This document shows positions 52,528 to 59,493 of a stretch of 64,000 bases of DNA, one piece after another. This DNA comes from an uncultured Lachnospiraceae bacterium (GTDB lineage Bacteria; Bacillota; Clostridia; Lachnospirales; Lachnospiraceae). Under the pieces are notes generated by a model that saw only the letters and a program-made list of their open reading frames with translations, had not been told where the DNA came from and searched no databases. Each line of letters begins with the position of its first letter. Position 1 is the first letter of the stretch. The stretch spans positions 124,001 through 188,000 of the forward strand of contig UQLY01000001.1 of assembly GCA_900542015.1 (NCBI GenBank). Reading direction: 5' to 3'. A program made the position numbers and the translations under genes.

Positions 52528-53637
52528 ATGAAGGGGTTACTGCGTCATTTTTATAATCTGGTAGATATCCTAAACGGAAAACGCGAGTTTTCGGACACGA
52601 GCAAATATCGTTTCCTCTGTTATTCCATCGCGTTTATCCACGTTTGCATTACCATCAGATTTTTTTCTTTAGATTATACAATTTTATATATTTATAACTT
52701 TTTATCCTGTATTTTTTATCTTGTCATCGGCTCGACGCTTCCCAGAAAAGGGAAGTTCTATGCCGTTTATTTGTGTGCGTTTTGCGAGATCCTGTTTCAC
52801 TCGGCTCTCGCTTCTTTGCTTGCAGGCTGGGACTGGGGATATATGATCTATGCCCTCGCCATGGTGCCGGTTGCCTTTTATCTTGCCTATTCCCTGCCCC
52901 AGTTTGGGCGCAGCATGGCAAAACCGTTTGTTTTTACTTTTATTACCATGTGCGTTTTTGTCCTGACCAAGATTTTCTGCAGCTATATCGATCCGATTTA
53001 TACCAACCGGAAATACGATAAAAATCTGACCGTTGCTTACAATCTGAACGCTTTGGTCGCATTTTTAATGCTGATTTTCTTTTCCATCATGTTTACCATT
53101 GAGATCAGAAGAAATGAAATCCGGCTGGAATCCCAGAACGAGCTGTTGCGATCGGTTTCTTCCAAAGATCCCCTGACCGGGCTTTTGAACCGCCGCAGCA
53201 TGGATAAGCATTTAAACGCCGCCATTGATCTTGCCAAATCCAAAGGACGCATCTTTTCGGTTATCATTGCCGATATCGATGATTTTAAAAAAGTAAACGA
53301 CACTTACGGGCACAACATCGGCGACGACGTACTGGTCCATGTCGCAGGCATTATTACTTCCCACATTCCCGCAGACGCAAAGGTCTGCCGCTGGGGCGGC
53401 GAGGAAATCCTGATTTTGATACACGATACTGCGAAAACCGCCATTCCCATAGCGGAAAAGCTCCGGAAAGAGATTGCCGCTTCCCCTACCCGCACCGATG
53501 AAACCGACCTCCGCATTACCATGACCTTCGGCGTGGCGGAATATATCCCGGGACTGTCCATTACCAAATTGATCTCCATTGCGGACGACAATCTGTATAA
53601 AGGCAAAAAAGACGGGAAAAACAGGGTTGTGGCGTAA
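52528..53637 (+). CDS. Membrane-bound diguanylate cyclase (GGDEF)
   Basis: 369 residues. Residues about 25-200 contain five or six membrane helices with no recognised ligand domain. A coiled linker (NEIRLESQNELLRSVSSK) joins the GGDEF domain: DPLTGLLNRRSMDKHLNAAI, IIADIDDFKKVNDTYGHNIG and the active-site loop RWGGEEILILI. GGEE is a catalytically competent form, so it should make cyclic-di-GMP from GTP in response to a membrane or extracellular cue. No I-site RxxD was seen before the loop. A hairpin 10 nt after the stop may terminate it. Confidence 0.92.
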   Translation: MKGLLRHFYNLVDILNGKREFSDTSKYRFLCYSIAFIHVCITIRFFSLDYTILYIYNFLSCIFYLVIGSTLPRKGKFYAVYLCAFCEILFHSALASLLAGWDWGYMIYALAMVPVAFYLAYSLPQFGRSMAKPFVFTFITMCVFVLTKIFCSYIDPIYTNRKYDKNLTVAYNLNALVAFLMLIFFSIMFTIEIRRNEIRLESQNELLRSVSSKDPLTGLLNRRSMDKHLNAAIDLAKSKGRIFSVIIADIDDFKKVNDTYGHNIGDDVLVHVAGIITSHIPADAKVCRWGGEEILILIHDTAKTAIPIAEKLRKEIAASPTRTDETDLRITMTFGVAEYIPGLSITKLISIADDNLYKGKKDGKNRVVA

Positions 53638-53645
53638 ACTGCCAT

Positions 53646-53680
53646 CCTTCGCAAAACCGCTTTTTGCGAAAGGTTATTGT
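53646..53680 (+). terminator. Terminator after the membrane GGDEF gene
   Basis: CCTTCGCAAAA and TTTTTGCGAAAGG pair around CCGC, followed by TTATTGTAT. The T tract is imperfect. Confidence 0.6.
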
Positions 53681-53711
53681 ATATCCAAAGAGGACAGACC
53701 GACATTTTGAC

Positions 53712-53740
53712 TTGAAAATCCGGGTCCCCTATGTTATATT
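53712..53740 (+). promoter_or_regulatory. Promoter of the predicted antitoxin RNA
   Basis: TTGAAA (53712-53717) and TATATT (53735-53740) are 17 bp apart, pointing toward the 3' end of the toxin gene on the other strand. Confidence 0.7.
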
Positions 53741-53746
53741 GATAAT

Positions 53747-53850
53747 AGAAACAGGGAAAGCCAGAGAAACGGCTACCCTCAAGTAATAAGCATACTGTTT
53801 TTACAAACAGCCGTCACTACTGCGAATAGTGGCGGCTATTTTCGTTTTCC
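53747..53850 (+). ncRNA. Predicted antisense RNA antitoxin (type I)
   Basis: Starting 7 nt after the -10 box, a transcript of about 100 nt would run to the hairpin AGCCGTCACTA/TAGTGGCGGCT (53809-53837) followed by ATTTTCGTTTT. It has no reading frame with a ribosome site. It is antisense to the end of the toxin message, including the stop codon and the terminator. The 3'-overlapping layout resembles the txpA/RatA and bsrG/SR4 pairs of Bacillus. Confidence 0.65.
53809..53837. terminator. Bidirectional terminator shared by toxin mRNA and antitoxin RNA
   Basis: Arms 53809-53819 and 53827-53837 pair with two G-U pairs around CTGCGAA. T-rich sequence follows on both strands (ATTTTCGTTTT on plus; TGTTTGT on minus). 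Confidence 0.75.
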
Positions 53851-53928
53851 CTTGAAAATCGTGTAACACAATCCAACAAGGGCAACAATGAAAATACAAA
53901 ACTGAATCAAGTCAGAATATGTAACCAT
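53836..53928 (-). CDS. Small holin-like toxin (type I toxin-antitoxin)
   Basis: 30 residues, beginning MVTYSDLIQF and ending TIFKGKRK, with one membrane helix (about 7-25) and a basic tail. This is the pattern of the putative holin-like toxin family of Firmicutes. AAAGGAGGGCG gives a strong ribosome site 8 nt before the ATG. The stop is directly followed by a terminator hairpin. Family members are thought to insert into the membrane when overproduced. An oppositely oriented promoter and RNA overlap its 3' end. Confidence 0.82.
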   Translation of the reverse strand: MVTYSDLIQFCIFIVALVGLCYTIFKGKRK

Positions 53929-53936
53929 TGACAACG

Positions 53937-53971
53937 CCCTCCTTTCTTTCGTCTGGAGGGTTAGTCCCTCC
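53937..53971 (-). promoter_or_regulatory. Toxin leader with alternating GGAGGG/CCCTCC segments
   Basis: In message order: GGAGGG (53971-53966), CCCTCC (53960-53955), GGAGGG (53942-53937, the Shine-Dalgarno). The middle segment can pair either with the first, freeing the ribosome site, or with the third, hiding it. Structures that hide the ribosome site are common in type I toxin messages. Confidence 0.6.
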
Positions 53972-54017
53972 GATAAAAGAGGGTAAGCCGCCCGGCTCTC
54001 TGGTCTCCCATGCGATT

Positions 54018-54046
54018 ATAATATCATTGCAGGGCATTCCTTTCAA
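54018..54046 (-). promoter_or_regulatory. Promoter of the toxin gene
   Basis: Minus-strand TTGAAA (54041-54046) and TATTAT (54018-54023) are 17 bp apart, giving a leader of about 80 nt before the toxin ATG. The roughly 150 nt from here to the ABC-F promoter hold no gene that I can see. Confidence 0.65.
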
Positions 54047-54206
54047 TCAAAAACTATGCTTTTTCGACTTTGTTTTCAGGGAATGTCTTTTTTATTTTTG
54101 GGAAATTTGCGGGGGTAAGTTGACCGCAGATCGCCCGGAAAAGTCCCCGCCCCAGGGTACCCGGTGTCTGGTTCAAATTGCATTTTGTGTATGGTGCTTA
54201 TTTTTC

Positions 54207-54234
54207 TTGAAAATCCGGCGGTTTTATGTATAAT
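54207..54234 (+). promoter_or_regulatory. Promoter of the ABC-F gene
   Basis: TTGAAA (54207-54212) and TATAAT (54229-54234) are 16 bp apart, about 50 nt before the start. The run CTTGAAAATCCGG is shared with the antitoxin promoter about 500 bp upstream. Confidence 0.7.
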
Positions 54235-54284
54235 TAAAATTGTATGTTTATTGCGAAAAAATCTAGGAAAACAGAGGTATTACC

Positions 54285-55922
54285 ATGATACAGGCAAGTA
54301 ATGTAACCTACCGCGTAGGAAAAAAAGCTTTATTTGAAGATGTCAATATCAAGTTTACGGAGGGAAACTGTTACGGACTGATCGGCGCCAACGGCGCCGG
54401 AAAATCTACTTTTTTAAAGATATTATCCGGTAATCTGGAAACCACCAACGGCGAGATTATCATCACGCCCGGTCAGCGCCTTTCCGTTCTGGAACAGGAT
54501 CATTTTAAATATGACGCTTATCCGGTCATGGACGTTGTCATTATGGGCAACGCCAGATTATATGAAATCATGAAGGAAAAAGAGGCGATTTACGCCAAAG
54601 AAGATTTCACGGACGAAGACGGCATCCGCGCCAGCGAGCTCGAAGCGGAATTTGCCGAAATGGACGGCTGGGACGCGGAGACCAACGCCGCGATGCTGTT
54701 AAACGGTCTTGGCATTGAAACGGACCTGCACTACAGCGTGATGAGCGAATTAAACGGCAGTCAGAAAGTAAAGGTGCTCCTCGCCAAAGCTCTCTTTGGC
54801 AATCCCGATATCCTGCTGTTAGACGAGCCGACCAACCATTTAGATCTGGATGCGATCGCATGGCTGGAGGATTTCTTAATCGATTTTGAAAATACGGTAA
54901 TCGTCGTATCCCATGACCGCTATTTCTTAAATAAGGTCTGCACCCATATCGCGGATATCGATTACGGCAAAATCCAGTTATACGCCGGAAACTATGATTT
55001 CTGGTACGAATCCAGCCAGCTTCTGATCAAACAGATGAAGGAAGCAAACAAAAAGAAAGAAGAAAAAATCAAAGAGCTGCAGGAATTTATCTCCCGCTTC
55101 TCTGCAAACGCTTCCAAATCCAAACAGGCTACTTCCCGTAAAAAGGCGTTGGAAAAAATTGAACTGGATGAGATCCGTCCCTCCAGCAGAAAATATCCCT
55201 ATATCGACTTCCGCCCCGACAGGGAAATCGGCAACGAGGTGCTTTCCGTCGAAGGCATTTCCAAGACGATCAACGGCGAGAAAGTATTGGATAACATTTC
55301 CTTTATTTTAAACCATGACGATAAGGTCGCTTTCGTCGGCGGCAACGAGCTGGCAAAGACGACTCTTTTCAAGATTTTGATGGGAGAAATGGAACCGGAC
55401 GAGGGCTCCTTTAAATGGGGCGTGACAACCTCACAGGCTTATTTCCCCAAAGATTCCACCGAAGAATTTGACAACGACTTAACCATTGCCGACTGGCTGA
55501 TGGGTTACTCACCCGTGGACGACATTACCTACGTCAGAGGGTTCCTCGGTCGTATGCTTTTTGCCGGCGAAGACGGCGTGAAAAAGGTAAAGATACTCTC
55601 CGGTGGCGAAAAGGTCCGCTGTCTGTTATCCAAGATGATGATCAGCGGCGCAAACTGTCTCGTATTGGATGAGCCTACGAACCATCTGGACATGGAATCC
55701 ATTACCGCACTCAACAACGGCTTGATTAAATTCAGCGGCGTGGTGCTGTTTGCCTGCCACGACCATCAGTTTGTCCAGACAACCGCAAACCGTATTATGG
55801 AAATCCTACCAAACGGCACTCTGATCGACAAGATCACAACCTATGACGAATATCTGGCAAGCGACGCTATGGCGAGAAAACGGACGGTTTATACGGCAAA
55901 CAACGAGGATGATAATAATTAG
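54285..55922 (+). CDS. ABC-F family ATPase (YbiT-like)
   Basis: 545 residues with two ATPase domains, an interdomain linker rich in Lys/Glu (about 245-300) and no membrane segments. Domain 1: GANGAGKST (Walker A, about 36), LNGSQKVKVLLAKAL (signature), LLLDEPTNHLDLDAIAWLED. Domain 2: GGNELAKTT in the Walker A place, LSGGEKVRCLLSKMM, VLDEPTNHLDMESI. ABC-F proteins act on the ribosome, in translation regulation or antibiotic protection; the YbiT subgroup is mainly housekeeping. The second Walker A lacks the usual GxGK glycine, a change I believe is frequent in Firmicute YbiT-like proteins. Confidence 0.9.
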   Translation: MIQASNVTYRVGKKALFEDVNIKFTEGNCYGLIGANGAGKSTFLKILSGNLETTNGEIIITPGQRLSVLEQDHFKYDAYPVMDVVIMGNARLYEIMKEKEAIYAKEDFTDEDGIRASELEAEFAEMDGWDAETNAAMLLNGLGIETDLHYSVMSELNGSQKVKVLLAKALFGNPDILLLDEPTNHLDLDAIAWLEDFLIDFENTVIVVSHDRYFLNKVCTHIADIDYGKIQLYAGNYDFWYESSQLLIKQMKEANKKKEEKIKELQEFISRFSANASKSKQATSRKKALEKIELDEIRPSSRKYPYIDFRPDREIGNEVLSVEGISKTINGEKVLDNISFILNHDDKVAFVGGNELAKTTLFKILMGEMEPDEGSFKWGVTTSQAYFPKDSTEEFDNDLTIADWLMGYSPVDDITYVRGFLGRMLFAGEDGVKKVKILSGGEKVRCLLSKMMISGANCLVLDEPTNHLDMESITALNNGLIKFSGVVLFACHDHQFVQTTANRIMEILPNGTLIDKITTYDEYLASDAMARKRTVYTANNEDDNN

Positions 55923-55947
55923 AACACAGACACAGGAGTGAAATTGA

Positions 55948-57621
55948 ATGAAACGGGTTGACCTGCATGTACATTCCACCAAATCGGACGGCAGCTTTAC
56001 GCCGTCGGAATTAGTTGCATATGCTTTAGAAAAGGGCTTGTCGGCTTTCGCTTTAAGCGACCACGATACGACGGAAGGGATCGAAGAAGCGGTAACGGCG
56101 GCAAAAGGAACGGGGCTTGAGGTCATTCCGGCAATTGAGTTTTCCACCGAATACGAGGAAAAAGATATTCATATTCTGGGGCTCTATATCGATTACAGCG
56201 GAAAGGAATTTAAAAAATATCTGAAGGACTTTCAGGAATCCAGAGACCTGAGAAACCATAAGATGTGCAAAAAGCTGACGGAGCACGGCGTCCCCGTTAC
56301 TTATGAGGAGCTCTCCGCCCGCTTTCCGGGCGCGGTGCTGACCCGGGCGCACTATGCAAAATATATGTTGGAAAAAGGGTTCGTTAAAAATATGCCCGAG
56401 GCGTTTGAACGCTACATCGGCGATCATGCGCCCTGTTTCCTGCCCAGGGAAAAAGTAACGCCCATGCAGGCGGTAGAACTGATTCTGCACGCCGGAGGCG
56501 TACCGGTGCTGGCTCATCCGGTCCTCTACCATTTAAGCGACGCAAAGCTTGATAAGCTGGTAGCGGATCTGAAGGCGGCGGGACTTGCGGGCATCGAAGC
56601 GGTCTATTCCACCTACAATTCCGCGGAGGAACGCCAGATGCGCCATCTTGCCCAAAAATATGATCTGCTGATCTCCGGCGGCTCGGATTTTCACGGAACG
56701 ACGAAACCCAATCTGGATCTGGGTACGGGATACGGAAAGCTCTGCATTCCTTATGAGATTTTGGACAATATCAAGCAATACAGGCGCAAAAACGGAAAAT
56801 ACCGCGACCGTATTATTTTTTCCGATATGGACGGGACATTGTTGGACGATGAGAAAAACCTCTCGCCCGAAATTTATGATGCCATTATGGATTTTACCTC
56901 TCAGGGCGGAAACTTTGTGCTCGCAAGCGGCAGACCCCTTGCAAGCATTCTGGAAACCAGAGACAGGCTTGGGCTTGCATTGCCCGGCACCTACATCATT
57001 TCCTATAACGGCGCTTTGGTCTATGACTGTGAAAACGAAAAGCCGATCTTAGAGCGGCGCGTCCCCTTTTCCTATGTGGAAAAAGCGCTGGAAACAGCCG
57101 GAGAATGCGGCGTTCACGTCCACACCTACAACGGCAATACGATCGTTTCCCCAAAGGACAATGAAGAACTGGCATATTACCGCCAGCATATCCATCTGCC
57201 CGCCGTAATTGCCCCGGACGTGGTTGGCGCATTGGATGAAGAACCTTTCAAACTGATTCTCATTGACCTGAAACAGGACGGCAGACTGGAAAATTTCCGC
57301 AGCGCACTGGACCGGGTCGCAAAAGGGACATTGCATACCTTTTACTCCTCTCCCGTATATCTGGAATGCTGTATGGCTGACGCCTCCAAGGGCAACGCGG
57401 TTCGCTTTTTATGCGATTATCTTTGCCTCGACATCAAAAATTCCGTCGCCGCAGGCGACGCGGCAAACGATATTTCCATGCTGGAAGCCGCCGGAACCGG
57501 CGTCTGCATGATCAACGGCACGGAGGATGCAAAAAAAGCCGCCGATTATATCACCGAAGCGGATAATAATCATAACGGCTTTTTGGAAGTCTTACGCCTT
57601 GCCACCAAAACAGACTTTTGA
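55948..57621 (+). CDS. PHP-domain phosphoesterase fused to a Cof-type HAD phosphatase
   Basis: 557 residues. Residues 1-280 form a PHP domain: DLHVHSTKSDGSFTPSEL (metal His pair), ALSDHDTTEGIEEA, VIPAIEFSTEY, VLAHPVLYHL and GGSDFHGTTKPNLDLG, all four PHP motifs. Residues about 290-557 are a Cof-type HAD: FSDMDGTLLDDEKNLSP, VLASGRPLASI, the Lys in ADASKGNAVRFL and VAAGDAANDISMLEAAG. Both active sites look intact. PHP enzymes related to RNase AM/YciV act on short nucleotides or bisphosphates; HAD could remove the remaining phosphate. The fusion is complete and in frame, with no sign of assembly error. It starts 25 nt after the ABC-F gene. Confidence 0.92.
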   Translation: MKRVDLHVHSTKSDGSFTPSELVAYALEKGLSAFALSDHDTTEGIEEAVTAAKGTGLEVIPAIEFSTEYEEKDIHILGLYIDYSGKEFKKYLKDFQESRDLRNHKMCKKLTEHGVPVTYEELSARFPGAVLTRAHYAKYMLEKGFVKNMPEAFERYIGDHAPCFLPREKVTPMQAVELILHAGGVPVLAHPVLYHLSDAKLDKLVADLKAAGLAGIEAVYSTYNSAEERQMRHLAQKYDLLISGGSDFHGTTKPNLDLGTGYGKLCIPYEILDNIKQYRRKNGKYRDRIIFSDMDGTLLDDEKNLSPEIYDAIMDFTSQGGNFVLASGRPLASILETRDRLGLALPGTYIISYNGALVYDCENEKPILERRVPFSYVEKALETAGECGVHVHTYNGNTIVSPKDNEELAYYRQHIHLPAVIAPDVVGALDEEPFKLILIDLKQDGRLENFRSALDRVAKGTLHTFYSSPVYLECCMADASKGNAVRFLCDYLCLDIKNSVAAGDAANDISMLEAAGTGVCMINGTEDAKKAADYITEADNNHNGFLEVLRLATKTDF

Positions 57622-57647
57622 TCGAGTTATTTATAATTGATACAAAC

Positions 57648-57676
57648 AACCGTCACTTGGCAGAGTGGCGGTTGTT
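57648..57676. terminator. Bidirectional terminator between convergent genes
   Basis: CAACCGTCACTTGGCAGAGTGGCGGTTG forms a hairpin (CAACCGTCACT / AGTGGCGGTTG) between the PHP-HAD gene and the small acidic-protein gene, with TTGCATTTT on the plus side. Confidence 0.75.
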
Positions 57677-57684
57677 GCATTTTC

Positions 57685-57948
57685 CTACCCTTCCACAATC
57701 AGGTATCTTCCGTCGCCCACATCAAAAACCTCGTCGGCGTCCAGAATGTCGTTTTCATCCATGTCTTCCAGATCCACGCCCTCTTCGTCGAAGTATTCCC
57801 AGACCTGCTGCCTGGAAGCGACCACAATCGCCATACATTCCTCCAGAAAGTCGCGCGCCTCCTCTTCGCTCTCCGCCACGGGCTCCGGAAAGAGCTGTGA
57901 CTGATTCTTTAAAAAACAATTGACAACCGCTTCATCAAAATCAGGCAT
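57685..57948 (-). CDS. Small acidic protein of unknown function
   Basis: 87 residues from MPDFDEAVVNCFLKNQSQLF, with GGAGG 8 nt before this ATG; a longer frame begins inside the upstream gene and lacks a ribosome site. About a third of residues are Asp or Glu, concentrated in EEEARDFLEE and FDEEGVDLEDMDENDI. No signal peptide, membrane segment or known motif. It is encoded 29 nt after a HAD phosphatase and probably cotranscribed. I cannot assign a function. Confidence 0.7.
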   Translation of the reverse strand: MPDFDEAVVNCFLKNQSQLFPEPVAESEEEARDFLEECMAIVVASRQQVWEYFDEEGVDLEDMDENDILDADEVFDVGDGRYLIVEG

Positions 57949-57977
57949 ATCGACTACCTCCGTTTCTTCCTGCTCTG

Positions 57978-58781
57978 CTATAGTAACTGCTTCAAAATCT
58001 GATATACGCCTTTTTGGGTATAATCGGGACAAATGTGCTTTGCCGCTTTTTTTACTTCTTCTACCGCGTTCTCCACCGCGTAGCTTTCCTCCGCTGCGAG
58101 GATCAGCCCCAGATCATTATTGTTGTCCCCAAAGACCATGGTCTCTTCCCGGCTGACGCCCAAAGCTTCCTGGATCTTTTGCAGCGCATTGCCCTTGTCA
58201 ACGCTTTGATCCATAAAATCAACCCATTCTTCTCCCGCCATGGTAGTCTTTACCTGATCCTGCCACTTGGGAAGCAACACGCTTTCTCCTATGGAGCGGA
58301 TCGTTCCCTTTTTATACACGGCAAGCTTGATGATATCCACGTCTTCGGAGAGAATATCATCGGTCATTGTCACGTCGTTGCGGTACTCATTGGCGATCAG
58401 ATTGATAAAATCCCTGTCTCCCGTTTCCAGAAAGCATCCCTTTGCAGTGGACGCCACCACATGGCACCCTTCCGGATACAGGGCGCGCAGATCCGCCATA
58501 ATGCCTTCCACATGCTTTCTGTCCATTTTGGTCACGGAATAGTTTTCTCCGTTCAGAATAATATGGGCTCCGTTTTCGGCGATATAGTGCAGCTTCCGTC
58601 CGGTGCGTTCAAACATCCGCCTGATACTTCCGTACTGTCTGCCGCTTGCCACTGCAAAATGGTACCCGGCGTCAGTCAGTTCCCGGATAATCTCTATCAT
58701 TTCGTCATAGACCTCTCTGGAAGAGTCCTTAACCAGCGTACCGTCCACATCTGTCGCAATTAACTTTATTTTTTGTTCCAT
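57978..58781 (-). CDS. Cof-type HAD-family phosphatase
   Basis: 267 residues. LIATDVDGTLVKDSSRE (motif I), FAVASGRQYGSIRRMF (motif II), the Lys in DKGNALQKIQEALG (motif III, about 193) and MVFGDNNNDLGLILAA (motif IV) are intact, with a C2B cap between about 90 and 180. It should dephosphorylate a small phosphorylated metabolite; which is unknown. It lies in a minus-strand run of phosphate-related genes (HAD, ppk, ppx). Confidence 0.92.
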   Translation of the reverse strand: MEQKIKLIATDVDGTLVKDSSREVYDEMIEIIRELTDAGYHFAVASGRQYGSIRRMFERTGRKLHYIAENGAHIILNGENYSVTKMDRKHVEGIMADLRALYPEGCHVVASTAKGCFLETGDRDFINLIANEYRNDVTMTDDILSEDVDIIKLAVYKKGTIRSIGESVLLPKWQDQVKTTMAGEEWVDFMDQSVDKGNALQKIQEALGVSREETMVFGDNNNDLGLILAAEESYAVENAVEEVKKAAKHICPDYTQKGVYQILKQLL

Positions 58782-58839
58782 AAACCCGTCACTTTCTCAT
58801 TCCGTCATACTGTGTGCTCTGTCTCTATACATAGGATCT

Positions 58840-59493
58840 CTATACGTAATCCAACAACTCCAGAGGATGCGTGATAACCGCGTCCGCATGATTTTCTTCC
58901 AGCTCCTGCCTGTCACGAAAGCCCCACAAAGCGCCCACCGTAAATACCCCGGCGCTCTTTCCGGTCTTCATATCCACACAGGTATCCCCCAGATAGATCA
59001 CTTCCTCTTTGGACAGACGCAGCCTCTCCATAATATAGAGCACGCCGTCGGGCGCGGGCTTGCGTTTCCTTTCCTCGCACTGACCGACGATCATGTCGAA
59101 GGTCTCCCTGCCGAACATCGTCTCCACCACATCTATCGTCCGCTCATGGGGCTTATTGGAATTGACCGCCAGAAACAGACCTCTTTCCTTTAATGCGGAC
59201 AACAGCTCCAAAATGCCGTCATAGGGCTTGACCTCATAATTGACATATTTTTTGAAATGCTTCCGGTAGCTTTCCCGCACCTGTTCCAGATGGACAAGCC
59301 CCGTATCTCCGTCTGCTATCAGCGCCCGTTTTAACAGTTCCTCGGCGCCGTCTCCAACAAAGTATCGATAACGGTCCGCCTCAAAAGGGGGCAGTCCCGC
59401 ATCCGCCAGGGCAAGGTTTGCCGATTTCCAGATAGATTTCAGGGTATCGGTCAAAGTACCGTCCAAATCGAAAATAACCGCTTTTTTACTCAT
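58840..59493 (-). CDS. HAD-family phosphatase, phosphoglycolate phosphatase-like (Gph)
   Basis: 217 residues from MSKKAVIFDLDGTLTDTLKS. VNSNKPHER (motif II) and KPAPDGVLYIMERL then YLGDTCVDMKTGKSAG (motifs III-IV) are typical of Gph/PGMB-like phosphatases with a helical C1 cap. Substrates of this class include 2-phosphoglycolate and pyrophosphate. The start overlaps the end of ppk by 8 nt; the frame is open for 44 more codons upstream inside ppk but those are not homologous to the family. Confidence 0.9.
   Translation of the reverse strand: MSKKAVIFDLDGTLTDTLKSIWKSANLALADAGLPPFEADRYRYFVGDGAEELLKRALIADGDTGLVHLEQVRESYRKHFKKYVNYEVKPYDGILELLSALKERGLFLAVNSNKPHERTIDVVETMFGRETFDMIVGQCEERKRKPAPDGVLYIMERLRLSKEEVIYLGDTCVDMKTGKSAGVFTVGALWGFRDRQELEENHADAVITHPLELLDYV

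Noticed and set aside
57949..58032. N-terminal extension of the small acidic protein
   Set aside because: The extra residues overlap the end of the HAD gene; the good ribosome site points to the internal ATG.
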